DNA of 36,633 bases from a virus: positions 1 through 36,633 of IMG/VR virus record IMGVR_UViG_3300037322_000390, one strand, 5' to 3'. Under the pieces are notes generated by a model. That model searched no databases, was not told the DNA's origin, and worked only from the letters and a program-made list of their open reading frames with translations. Each line of letters begins with the position of its first letter. Within the stretch, counting starts at the first letter, position 1. The translations under genes and the position numbers were made by a program. Shown piece after piece: positions 16,084 to 24,282 of this stretch.

Positions 16084-16788
16084 TTAAAATTGTGGTTCTA
16101 TTCTTTGGCTTTGCAGCTGATTCCATGTTTTTGCAGTCACCTGGGCCCGATAACGACGATAGACTTGATAAACTTCGCTGTACTTGTCCATCTCTCCATA
16201 ATCACTGAGGATGTCTAAGGCTGCACCGTAAGCAAGATAACGGGTTAAATAAGCCCTTGGTACACTGTTGAGAGTCGAGTTCTCTGGAGTGCTGATTGTC
16301 CCTCCAGCAAATGAATAATCAATGTTATAAGCGGCTAACCTAATGTTATAAGTTTGGTCAGGAGGTCCTCGAAACGTCAAGGTGTTATCATAATACAACA
16401 CAAATAACGGGATTTGCGGGGTAAATGTCGTGTTGTATGGCCATCTCGCGTAAAAGTCTGATGGGTTTTCATACCAACACATTCTAAATGTGTTTATGTC
16501 CGGAGAAACCGTGCTCACGTATGCGGGTGAATTGATTGATGCATATCCTAAGGCATCAAGATCGACAGGAAGTGGGTCGTCCGTTGTCTCGTCGATTGAA
16601 AAGTCCCACCATGTCCGATTTTCAAAAAGCTGCACTTCATGGGGATGTTCTTGTTGTAAAAATGCGTTTAGATAGTCGTACATGATGGCATCTGTAAACG
16701 ATGGATCGCTGTTGTCAACCCGCCCCGTAACGTTTCTCAAAATGCTTAAAATGCTGGAATTTGGCTGCGTGAGTATTGGGCCAGTCAT
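16084..16788 (-). CDS. Head-to-tail adaptor protein
   Basis: A 234-residue protein with the layout of podovirus adaptors (P22 gp4/T7 gp11-like): helical N-terminus (TDAIMYDYLNAFLQQEHPHE), central beta region (LFVLYYDNTLTFRGPPDQTY) and a helical C-terminus (PRAYLTRYLAYGAALDILSD, then YSEVYQVYRRYRAQ). Such proteins form a 12-mer ring below the portal. Its place between capsid and tail-tube genes agrees. No close family is named from memory, so confidence rests on fold-like pattern and context. Confidence 0.68.
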   Translation of the reverse strand: MTGPILTQPNSSILSILRNVTGRVDNSDPSFTDAIMYDYLNAFLQQEHPHEVQLFENRTWWDFSIDETTDDPLPVDLDALGYASINSPAYVSTVSPDINTFRMCWYENPSDFYARWPYNTTFTPQIPLFVLYYDNTLTFRGPPDQTYNIRLAAYNIDYSFAGGTISTPENSTLNSVPRAYLTRYLAYGAALDILSDYGEMDKYSEVYQVYRRYRAQVTAKTWNQLQSQRIEPQF

Positions 16789-16804
16789 TTTTCAATCCCC
16801 AACA

Positions 16805-17296
16805 TTAAAAATCGATTACGCTGCAAGAAAACCGTGGGATTTCACCCGTTTGTTTTGTTTCTGTGTGCACTGCATCACCATGACTTATTTTGACCTCTTC
16901 AAAGATTGGTATTGCAAGAGCGTTTAAAAACTTGACGACTGGAATCGGGAGCTCGTATGTCCCACCAGGCTTTAATTGCCCTGTCCAATCAATCTCTTTA
17001 TTTCTGATGCGCACTTTAAGCACATTCTCTCTCTGCTCAAATCGATTAAATTTTATCTTAACTTTTTTGTGAAAGCTTTCATCAGGAATTTTAACCCTCA
17101 TTTTGTTCCTTTCATGCAGGCAAAAACGGTTGTGTTTACGCACATGATCATTGTAAACATCAAAATCTTCAATGGTATTGAATTGAAAGCTGTCAAAATC
17201 AAAAGGAACATGCTGCTCTTGATGTGGATCAACAGCACCTCGTAACATTGCCGCCTCTCTTACGGCATCGTCATTGCTTTTTTTAAGTTTTTGCAT
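16805..17296 (-). CDS. Hypothetical structural-module protein
   Basis: A 163-residue protein. ATG 17296 is preceded by AAGGAG, so I prefer it over an upstream alternative at 17329 that would run through a hairpin. The N-terminal half is charged and His-rich (DPHQEQHVPFDFDSF). The second half is beta-rich (KVKIKFNRFEQRENVLKVRI, then PIPVVKFLNALAIPIFEEVK). Not recognised. It lies between the capsid-associated gene and the adaptor, a slot used for small head-completion or regulatory proteins. Confidence 0.6.
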   Translation of the reverse strand: MQKLKKSNDDAVREAAMLRGAVDPHQEQHVPFDFDSFQFNTIEDFDVYNDHVRKHNRFCLHERNKMRVKIPDESFHKKVKIKFNRFEQRENVLKVRIRNKEIDWTGQLKPGGTYELPIPVVKFLNALAIPIFEEVKISHGDAVHTETKQTGEIPRFSCSVIDF

Positions 17297-17308
17297 ACTT
17301 CTCCTTTT

Positions 17309-17332
17309 TGTGGATGGGGTCTCCCCCACCCT
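17309..17332. promoter_or_regulatory. Hairpin between capsid and downstream genes
   Basis: GTGG..GGGG-TCT-CCCC.CCAC forms a stable hairpin just upstream of the AAGGAG site of the 16805-17296 gene and just after the 17337-18041 gene. There is no clear T-run on the minus strand. It could lower read-through or protect the abundant capsid mRNA 3' end, setting a high capsid-to-tail expression ratio. Confidence 0.45.
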
Positions 17333-17336
17333 GTTA

Positions 17337-18041
17337 TTAAGTTATGTCGCCTAGATTGAAATACGCATTCATCTTTGTTGCTTCAAAATAGATGACGTCA
17401 TTGTCGTTGCCCATTACAGCCGTCCCAAGAGTCAAAATATATGACACTGGGGCATTAACCACCCCAAGGCTTGGGCCCGTTTTATTTATTTGCCCCGAAG
17501 AACTATAAGAGCCAACCGTTGTAATCGCATTTCCCGCGGTATCATATAAAGCAAACGTGCTGCTGGATAAGACATCAACAACAAAAGTTTTATTGTTGAC
17601 CTCGGCAGCCATCGTCCCAATCACCTTTGTTATTACTACACGATCATCATCGGCCAATCCATGCCCTGACGCCGTAACGACTGCGGGCCCTGCGGTAGAA
17701 ATACCCGTAATCGTCACGTGCTCATCTGCAAATCCACCAGCAGTATTTGCAACAGTTACACCATTAGTCGCCTCTAGCGTAGATGTCAAAGTTGTTGTGC
17801 CTCGGTCAATGATTAAGGCATCTCCAGCCGGGAAATCCCTAAACCAAACACCATTTAGATTCTGGGTATTAGTTGCCCATTTTGTGTAATTCCACCACTG
17901 TAGCTTGTCTGCCTGCCAGGGTAAAATCAAGTTATATGCCACTCCTGCGGATTGCAGATAGCCACCATATGTGTTTGTCACATTACTAAGCTCGCGCAAA
18001 CCACTATAAATATTTGCTGATGTCCCTATTGATGCTACCAT
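17337..18041 (-). CDS. Capsid-associated protein with E1-FCCH-like domain
   Basis: A 234-residue protein directly after the capsid gene. About residues 100-185 show the pattern of the FCCH-type beta domain often found in phage virion proteins: VTASGHGLADDDRVVITKV, then EVNNKTFVVDV and STFALYDTAGNAI. The N- and C-terminal parts are probably the anchoring region. Likely a head decoration or minor capsid protein. The nine-base gap to the capsid gene and its similar codon use suggest high expression. Confidence 0.62.
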   Translation of the reverse strand: MVASIGTSANIYSGLRELSNVTNTYGGYLQSAGVAYNLILPWQADKLQWWNYTKWATNTQNLNGVWFRDFPAGDALIIDRGTTTLTSTLEATNGVTVANTAGGFADEHVTITGISTAGPAVVTASGHGLADDDRVVITKVIGTMAAEVNNKTFVVDVLSSSTFALYDTAGNAITTVGSYSSSGQINKTGPSLGVVNAPVSYILTLGTAVMGNDNDVIYFEATKMNAYFNLGDIT

Positions 18042-18049
18042 TTTATCAC

Positions 18050-18994
18050 CTACCCTTTTGTGCTGCGAAGATTAATTGCCCAACTGTCATCAAGAAGAAG
18101 GGTTCCAAGGCGGCCCTTCCAACCCATTGTTTGCCTTTGATTCAGTGGATCTTCCCCAGAACCCAACGGCTTTATGATCATTTCCATCGACTGATCGTCA
18201 ATCTTAACACAGCCATACGCGTTTGCCGCCAACAGGATATTGGAATAAACCGCAGGGGCAACACTTGTGTCCTTGTAACCTTGGGTAGTCAGTAATACCC
18301 TGACCTCATCCATCGACCCAAGCTCTGCCTCCAAAACTGATTGTTGCCTTGGATAATCAGCTGTGGGTAAGAAATTTGATAAATTTTTAAAGTCGGTCCT
18401 TAAATCAGAAGATGCAACCATCCAATAGGCCGCCCAAACAGGGGCTGTACCAAATGCGTTTGTCCCCTCTTGATTTGGCGACATTTTCTTGCCGTTATTT
18501 GCAACCAGGTAATCAACAGCTAATTCTAAGTCTGTTGTGGTGAGCTCCGTTATAGCGTTCCCATTAACTCCGTTTAACGAATCAATCTGTGAGCTAGTGG
18601 CGACAAGCATGTTGCGAATGATGGTGTCATAAGTGGACGCCATGTTTTGCGCTAACATGTCCGCGATTTCGTTTGCTGTAGAATCCTGTACTAACAGCAG
18701 GACGTCATCAGTCAGCCCAACAACTTTACCGTATTGCGACACCACCCCAGTAATATCGAATTTCGACACTTGCTCATAGCTAGGTGTGACGCCTTCGACC
18801 AGCGGGGTTAACGCGTCTGACAAATTGTCATAACGGCGCGAAATAAAGTTCTTGCTGTTTTTTTGCGGTATGCGTCTTTCTTGCGCAAAATACCCGTAAA
18901 CATAGTATGGCTGGTGCCTGTCCAGCAAAATATTGTCAAAGTACAAATTAACTTCTGGGTCAATCTGCGTGGTTGTTGTTGTGCCTGCGGCCAT
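18050..18994 (-). CDS. Major capsid protein, N4-gp56 family
   Basis: A 314-residue protein with the family pattern: an N-terminal arm, then SRRYDNLSDALTPLVEGVTP, FDITGVVSQYGKVVGLTDDV, the helical SMASTYDTIIRNMLVA-type segment (positions about 117-132), AAYWMVASSDLRTDFKNLS, and a C-terminal ITKPLG-like/GWKGRLGTLLLDDSWAINLR ending. These proteins have the HK97 fold and form the icosahedral shell. Usual length for the family. The scaffold gene lies just upstream. Clear identification from order and motifs. Confidence 0.85.
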   Translation of the reverse strand: MAAGTTTTTQIDPEVNLYFDNILLDRHQPYYVYGYFAQERRIPQKNSKNFISRRYDNLSDALTPLVEGVTPSYEQVSKFDITGVVSQYGKVVGLTDDVLLLVQDSTANEIADMLAQNMASTYDTIIRNMLVATSSQIDSLNGVNGNAITELTTTDLELAVDYLVANNGKKMSPNQEGTNAFGTAPVWAAYWMVASSDLRTDFKNLSNFLPTADYPRQQSVLEAELGSMDEVRVLLTTQGYKDTSVAPAVYSNILLAANAYGCVKIDDQSMEMIIKPLGSGEDPLNQRQTMGWKGRLGTLLLDDSWAINLRSTKG

Positions 18995-19048
18995 TCATTT
19001 CTCCATTTTTCGAGAAATCTTTTGACAATCGAGGCAAAAAAAATATGC

Positions 19049-19657
19049 CTACCTTTTCAGCAAGTTCGCACGATACTCTCTAAACTCTTTCTTCCCTTGG
19101 ATACTTTTTAAGTATTCCAAACCCGTTGGTTGTGCGGATTTACCGGTTTCTGTTGGAGATCTGGGCTTACGCGAATTTTCAACGATTCTAGCCGCGTCAT
19201 TCGCCGAAGCCCTTTTTCCTCCATCGTTAACAAGATGGATGTAGTCATCAACAATTTCATTGGCACGGGCAAGCCTGTTTACAGCATTATCTAGCGTCCC
19301 AGCAAGCCAAGGCTTCTTGTCTAAGATCGGTTTTAAATATGTGTTTATTTTCTCCATCGCCTGAGGGTTCATGTCTTGATAGACTTGTTCAAGAATCTCA
19401 CGGCGACTTAACTCTTTTTCTTGCCGATATGCGGCTGTTGTTAACAGCGCATCGGGATCTTCTGGCTCTTCGGGCTCTTCTTGCTTTCGCTGAGAAAGAA
19501 TCTCTTCGTATACTCGATTTCTGGTTTCATACTCTTGACGCTTTCTTCGCTCGGCTTGAAGTGCCGCTAAAGGCACCATTTTTTGCTCTTCTTGTATTTC
19601 ATCTTGCGCGTCCATCGGTTCGGAGGCAACTTCTGGAACGTTTTCTTCTTCTGACAT
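19049..19657 (-). CDS. Capsid scaffolding protein
   Basis: A 202-residue, highly charged helical protein with an acidic N-terminus (MSEEENVPEVASEPMDAQDE), a Glu/Arg/Gln-rich helix (ALQAERRKRQEYETRNRVYE), and a basic C-terminus (KEFREYRANLLKR), the classic shape of a scaffold whose C-terminal basic helix binds the capsid protein. It lies directly before the capsid gene. No protease motif is visible. Confidence 0.75.
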   Translation of the reverse strand: MSEEENVPEVASEPMDAQDEIQEEQKMVPLAALQAERRKRQEYETRNRVYEEILSQRKQEEPEEPEDPDALLTTAAYRQEKELSRREILEQVYQDMNPQAMEKINTYLKPILDKKPWLAGTLDNAVNRLARANEIVDDYIHLVNDGGKRASANDAARIVENSRKPRSPTETGKSAQPTGLEYLKSIQGKKEFREYRANLLKR

Positions 19658-19708
19658 ACTACTCCCTGTTTCCAGCCATTACTTTGACTGTAAGATTATA
19701 GCCCGTTT

Positions 19709-20047
19709 TCAGCCGGCGACGCTGATAGATTTACCCAATGTGGGGAAAGATAAAACATCTCCTGGGTGCATTACCCACAGCAATGTTTTAACTCCTCGCT
19801 TATTATCTACTTCATAAACGAAACTTTCTTTCACTAGGCCCGGTTTTTCGTCACAGGCCTGAAGAAAAGGCGTGACGAGTGTCTTCCCTTTGCTTTGCTT
19901 AGTATTCACCTTCCCTAAAATCCAATATCTCTCTTTATGCCCGTTCGCACTTAACAGATATTCCAAATCCGTGTTGAATTTGGCTGTTATTCCCTCGCGA
20001 GCGGAAACATGCTGATCAAGACGGGCCTTCAAGGAAAGGTGGATCAC
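19709..20047 (-). CDS. Hypothetical structural-module protein
   Basis: A 112-residue protein with a mixed alpha/beta pattern (NTDLEYLLSANGHKERYWIL, then KTLVTPFLQACDEKPGLVK) and a C-terminal KTLLWVMHPGDVLSFPTLGK. It starts four bases inside the end of the 20044-20307 gene (ATGA-type coupling). It sits between portal and scaffold, where head-assembly factors are usual. Not recognised. Confidence 0.6.
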   Translation of the reverse strand: MIHLSLKARLDQHVSAREGITAKFNTDLEYLLSANGHKERYWILGKVNTKQSKGKTLVTPFLQACDEKPGLVKESFVYEVDNKRGVKTLLWVMHPGDVLSFPTLGKSISVAG

Positions 20048-20307
20048 GACGGCATCCCTCTTAAAGATTCCTTTGCCGCTTGCGCTCGGATAGCACTTTG
20101 TGCTTTCATTGCGTCTGCGTTACCATAGCCTGGGCCGATCTGCGAGCCTTTTTTTGGCGTGCTTAATGGATTGCCTTTTGTGCTATATTCGCCATGCATT
20201 TTTGCCCCCGAGGAACCCGTTGGAGGGTGATACCCAGGGTTGTTTTGTCCACCATATGTAGACATACGGGGCATCATTTTATTAGACGATGCGGTTCCTT
20301 TTCCCAT
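20044..20307 (-). CDS. Gly/Ser-rich small protein
   Basis: An 87-residue, low-complexity protein (STYGGQNNPGYHPPTGSSGA) with a basic, Ala-rich C-terminal helix (NADAMKAQSAIRAQAAKESL). Probably disordered. AAGGAG before the ATG at 20307 supports translation. It is coupled to both neighbours and lies between portal and scaffold genes. It may be a minor virion or assembly component; no family recognised. Confidence 0.55.
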   Translation of the reverse strand: MGKGTASSNKMMPRMSTYGGQNNPGYHPPTGSSGAKMHGEYSTKGNPLSTPKKGSQIGPGYGNADAMKAQSAIRAQAAKESLRGMPS

Positions 20308-20319
20308 TACTTCTCCTTG

Positions 20320-22350
20320 TTACTGTTTCAACGCTTGTGCTTTTTCCATGTCTTTTTTCAGCGCGGCTTCTGATTCTTCTCTCTCTTCTTTCCGTAAATT
20401 TGCCGACATTGACAAAACATCTTGAAGCCGTCTCCGGGGGATGTCTTCGATTTCGGCGATTGTCTTTGCATTGTCCAAAAACGCTTTTGCGTGATTTTGC
20501 ACAACTTCGGATTCGCGCTCTTTTGCCAAGCCGATATCCGCAAGAACTCTGGCTCTACGCTCTTCCGACAAGGCATTCGATTGATTTACAGAGGCCATGT
20601 CCAACATTTTTTTCATCTGAATCAATTCTTCTTCTTGTGCGGCAGCTTTTTGCTGTTGTTCTTGTTGTTGCCTCAACATCTCGTGAATCTTTGTTGCCCC
20701 TTGCAACGGCGCGACTTCAAGGACGGCATCCCAAGGAATTGGCGCACCCATCTGGATTAATTGCAAAAGCTGGTAGTAGTACGCTTCGCGCTGTGTTGAT
20801 GTTTTTACCGCTTGCTTGATTGCACAATCATATTCTTCAAACTGACCAGAGAAGAACTCCTCTGTCGGCTGCTTCCCAATAATTCGAGCTATTTTCCCAG
20901 GAGTGTAATTCTTTTGTATCGCTTCAATTACAAGTTTCCCTAGGTATTTTTTTGTCTGCTCAAGATTGTCGAATATCCCTCTGTTTCCTTTAAGGCCATT
21001 TGAGGCTCGCACTTCTGCGAGTTTTCCTGACACTTGGCTGTCACCAACGCTACTAATGCCAAGAAGCTCGTCAGAAGCACCCGGGATTTCCAAAATGTTT
21101 TTATCCATGATGTCTTGATATTGTAGATATCCAGGGGGGATATTTGGTGGTGACACTTCTCTAATATCTGCATTGACATCGTAGCCTTCATTTACAACGA
21201 TTTGCTTGCCTTGGCCGGCTTGCATTAACATGTTCGGGTCTAAGACAGCCCCGTTTTTAGTGATCCATCCCGTGTTAATTATCGATTCCATGAGATCGAT
21301 GATTTGAGAGTGGCGGCGGTTATATTGTTTCTGGGCATCAATGATAGAACGCACTATCCCTTGGATCTTCAGCTCGAAGGAGTCGATAAGCGGCTCGTGA
21401 TACATCAACACCGGGACAAATGGAAAATTATCTAGCGATGTTGGGTCGGGGCCTTCATAAACAAGATGTCCAGAAACAATAATATTCAATTCGATGGTTC
21501 GCTTGTACAGACGCATAAACTCAAGGCGCGGAATTTCAACTATATCTTTTTTCATCTGGCGCTCGGCTTCCGCATCCCCATTCCACTCCTCGGAAATCCC
21601 CGTTTCCATGTCAATGAGGTACCACTGCTGCTTAGTTACGCGTTTCCAGTATTGATCGTATGTGCACAGGTTTTTTTCAATATATGTGCTGTTATATTGC
21701 CGATAAATTCCAAGATACTGGTATTTATTGTCTCTGATACCAGTCGGCAGGGCGTCAATAATTGCTGACTCGATCCACGGCAAAATGGATTTTATCTGCT
21801 CTTTAGAAAGCAAATCACGCGTAGAGGCTTGGTCACAGTCGGACAAGTCCCTTTTTGTAAAGTATGGATCCAGCATCAGCGAATTGAATGGCTTCCAGTA
21901 CATCCGGATGTCACCATTGATTTTATCCCTTGAATAGTCAATGTACAGCCCAATGATCGCTAGTCCCGTTTTTAACGCATGCTCGAATGCTTCTGAAATA
22001 ATATAGTCGGCATTGCACTTGTCATAGACATAATACAAAACATCGGAAATCTGATCGGCCGTTTCTGTGTCCGAAGACTCTATTGGAGCGCATACTGTAG
22101 CTGTCCTGTTTTCCCTTTCGTAGCCAGAATACAAATTTACAACGCGCCGAATCTTGTTCAGCTCTAAAATCATTCGATTTTGCTTCTGGAGCTTGCACTT
22201 TTCGGCATTAGTCCAGTTCTCCCCGGCGTAGGCACGCAAATCCCTGTATGCTGCTGCGTAAAAAACTCCCCAGGTTCTATACGCGTCATAAAAGAACTGC
22301 GAGAATTGGGCGACTTTGCTGTCAGAGTCGACGATGCCCATTTGATTCAT
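20320..22350 (-). CDS. Portal protein, P22 type
   Basis: A 676-residue protein that follows terL with an ATGA overlap. The N-terminal half has the P22-portal pattern: RRVVNLYSGYERENRTATVC, followed by a segment of helical residues (SDVLYYVYDKCNADYIISEA, FEHALKTGLAIIGLYIDYSR) and FVPVLMYHE with RSIIDAQKQYNRRHSQIID. The C-terminal 140 residues are a Gln/Glu-rich coiled barrel. Twelve copies form the DNA gate at the head vertex. Length is close to P22 gp1 (725 residues). The alternative GTG start at 22356 adds two residues. Confidence 0.85.
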   Translation of the reverse strand: MNQMGIVDSDSKVAQFSQFFYDAYRTWGVFYAAAYRDLRAYAGENWTNAEKCKLQKQNRMILELNKIRRVVNLYSGYERENRTATVCAPIESSDTETADQISDVLYYVYDKCNADYIISEAFEHALKTGLAIIGLYIDYSRDKINGDIRMYWKPFNSLMLDPYFTKRDLSDCDQASTRDLLSKEQIKSILPWIESAIIDALPTGIRDNKYQYLGIYRQYNSTYIEKNLCTYDQYWKRVTKQQWYLIDMETGISEEWNGDAEAERQMKKDIVEIPRLEFMRLYKRTIELNIIVSGHLVYEGPDPTSLDNFPFVPVLMYHEPLIDSFELKIQGIVRSIIDAQKQYNRRHSQIIDLMESIINTGWITKNGAVLDPNMLMQAGQGKQIVVNEGYDVNADIREVSPPNIPPGYLQYQDIMDKNILEIPGASDELLGISSVGDSQVSGKLAEVRASNGLKGNRGIFDNLEQTKKYLGKLVIEAIQKNYTPGKIARIIGKQPTEEFFSGQFEEYDCAIKQAVKTSTQREAYYYQLLQLIQMGAPIPWDAVLEVAPLQGATKIHEMLRQQQEQQQKAAAQEEELIQMKKMLDMASVNQSNALSEERRARVLADIGLAKERESEVVQNHAKAFLDNAKTIAEIEDIPRRRLQDVLSMSANLRKEEREESEAALKKDMEKAQALKQ

Positions 22351-23843
22351 AGCCACGACCTGCGCATGTTATTCCATTGTTCTGCCGTCATTGTGTTCCC
22401 GTTGGTTGTGCGGATAACTGCTTCAGCACAATAAATTAATGCTTTTGATGCGTGAGACGCCCAGTCATGCAAGCTTTTCTCACGATAACATCCAAGCTTT
22501 TCATTCCATTCTTTTCGGAAGGCCTCCAAAGCTTTAATCCCTTTAGAGCATTTCGATTGCTCAAAGAAAAACCTGGGCAACATGTTGCGTAAACACTCAA
22601 TCCCAAACATTTCATTCGTATCTCTCGGAAGGACTTCGACTTTAAGCCCCATCCCTCTAGCGACATCAGCTAGACTTTTACCACTTTGCAAAGATCTTGC
22701 CGCAGCATCATGGGGGAAAAAGTGCTTTTCATACATATACGGGCGCTCTTTTAACCACTTAACATAATGCGATAAGGCCTCATCTGAATTTTCGTAATAA
22801 TCAATGCAACGCACTTCTTTGCCAACTAACTGAAAAACCCAGATAACGTTTGTGTCGGAAACGCCAATGTCCCAAGCCGTGTAAGTTTTTGCGTGCTCGT
22901 CATACGGCAAATGGCAAATTCTTCGCTCTGTCCTTGCTGCCGACATTTGTTTAGAGAAATAATATCCTTCGTTCGCTGTTGCAAAGGCCTCTTCGGGTGT
23001 GCTTGGGTATTCCCTTTGCATGTATTCGCCCTGAGTTTGCATTTTTTTGACGTACCAGGCTTTTTGCTCATCGATTAAAATAATTCTTTTACTCTCTAAA
23101 TCCTTAAAATACTCTTCCATGTCTTTATTTATCAAGACATTTTTTGAATTTAAAACATAGTCTGGATGACGCCACCACGGGAAAAACCACAACTTCCAAT
23201 CCAGTAACCCCAACTCTAACCCAAGCTCCTCTGTCTCTTGAGCTGATTTACATAAACCGTAAAAATGTCCGTCTCTTCCACGGGCTGTTGATTCGATGCA
23301 AACAAACTGCCCAGCTTGCACGGCATTTAATGCGCCTGAGATAATTTCATTGGCTTTTGTCGGGTTCTCTTGGCAGACCTTGGCAAATTCTGTGATATGC
23401 AAATACTGTAGGGTGCCTCCACGAAGCGCCGTTGCAACACGAAAAACGGAGCCATTAGAGAATCTCATCTCATGCACGTTATCTCGATACGCATGGCACA
23501 TATCACGCACAAATTGAGGAAGATTATCATAGGCAAATTTCACTTTGTCAATGAAGATCTCTCGCGCGATATCCTTGGAATCCGCGACAACCGCGGCATT
23601 CGTGTTCGGCTGAAATAAGCAGTGATCTAAAAAAAGCAACGCGTGATATGTGGTGATGCCCAGCTGTCGAGCCTTAAGCACAATATTTAAGTTGTGGCAG
23701 TTTTTTAAAGAGGCTTGCGCCCAATTCGGCTTGAAGTCAACGACATTGCCTTCTTTGTCTTTGATTTTATACAGGTTCCTTAAGCGCCATTCTTGATTTC
23801 TCAATAGCTCAAAAGCCTGTTGTTGTGATAACGTTGAAGCCAC
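22347..23843 (-). CDS. terL: Terminase large subunit
   Basis: A 498-residue packaging motor. The ATPase part shows a Walker-A variant KARQLGITT (57-65), a Walker-B-like region YLHITEF (147-153) and the coupling motif ESTARGR (184-190). The nuclease part has RNase-H-like acidic residues in TAWDIGVSD (Asp325), FPHDAA (Asp379) and LHDWASHASKAL (Asp460). It cuts concatemers and pumps DNA into the head. The start is GTG, supported by GGGGGA upstream. It is the first gene of the late operon. The small-subunit candidate is not adjacent but at 28058-28480. Confidence 0.9.
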   Translation of the reverse strand: MASTLSQQQAFELLRNQEWRLRNLYKIKDKEGNVVDFKPNWAQASLKNCHNLNIVLKARQLGITTYHALLFLDHCLFQPNTNAAVVADSKDIAREIFIDKVKFAYDNLPQFVRDMCHAYRDNVHEMRFSNGSVFRVATALRGGTLQYLHITEFAKVCQENPTKANEIISGALNAVQAGQFVCIESTARGRDGHFYGLCKSAQETEELGLELGLLDWKLWFFPWWRHPDYVLNSKNVLINKDMEEYFKDLESKRIILIDEQKAWYVKKMQTQGEYMQREYPSTPEEAFATANEGYYFSKQMSAARTERRICHLPYDEHAKTYTAWDIGVSDTNVIWVFQLVGKEVRCIDYYENSDEALSHYVKWLKERPYMYEKHFFPHDAAARSLQSGKSLADVARGMGLKVEVLPRDTNEMFGIECLRNMLPRFFFEQSKCSKGIKALEAFRKEWNEKLGCYREKSLHDWASHASKALIYCAEAVIRTTNGNTMTAEQWNNMRRSWL

Positions 23844-23905
23844 GCTTCCCCCAGCGGTTAAAGGGGTACTTGTATCAAATATTTTATTTAATGCGCAAGC
23901 TGTGC

Positions 23906-23924
23906 ATGTAAAACCGCTTTACAT
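23906..23924. promoter_or_regulatory. Operator-like dyad between divergent genes
   Basis: ATGTAAA-N5-TTTACAT, a perfect seven-base inverted repeat, in the 92-base gap between terL (minus) and the 23936 gene (plus). On the minus strand it includes TTTACA, which could serve as a -35 for the late promoter; the following -10 is poor (TTAAAT/TAAATA). A repressor or activator bound here could control late transcription. Confidence 0.45.
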
Positions 23925-23935
23925 TGAGATATTTT

Positions 23936-24244
23936 ATGGCAAAAAGAAAGATCGACGAGGAAATCAACATGTTTTTCGAGCTATGGCCCGGCTCGCAGAT
24001 GATTTCATTCCTCAGGGACATCATCCCGCTGTTTGAAATGTTTGACATCGACGATGAAAATGATTGGATTTTACAGGCAGTTGGGAAAGACGATGAACTT
24101 CAGGTTAAAATCTTGAGAACCGTATATTTAATTTCTAGAATAGCTGAATTCCATGCAGGCAAATTATGCCAAGTCAAAACACACCACAAGGGGTTGTGGG
24201 AGAGGATGGAAAAAATAGCAAATGAGACAAGGCCTAAAAAATAA
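23936..24244 (+). CDS. Small helical protein, accessory-family member
   Basis: A 102-residue, all-helical protein, alone on the plus strand. The C-terminal ending MEKIANETRPKK resembles LEEVAKTVKPKK of the 26895-27155 protein. The preceding helices (KILRTVYLISRIAEFHAGKL) resemble the second half of the other small proteins at 26099-27434. I therefore group it with that family. No SD sequence is strong; ATG 23936 is the most natural start. It ends at a bidirectional terminator. Function unknown. Confidence 0.6.
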   Translation: MAKRKIDEEINMFFELWPGSQMISFLRDIIPLFEMFDIDDENDWILQAVGKDDELQVKILRTVYLISRIAEFHAGKLCQVKTHHKGLWERMEKIANETRPKK

Positions 24245-24249
24245 GTAGC

Positions 24250-24281
24250 GCCCGTTCAAGTAACACCGAACGGGCTCCACT
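24250..24281. terminator. Bidirectional terminator
   Basis: GCCCGTTC and GAACGGGC pair perfectly around a ten-base loop (24250-24275). The plus strand continues TCCACTTTT. The minus strand continues into ACTTATTTTTT. It lies between the convergent 23936-24244 and 24283-25401 genes and should end both transcripts. Confidence 0.75.
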
Positions 24282-24282
24282 T

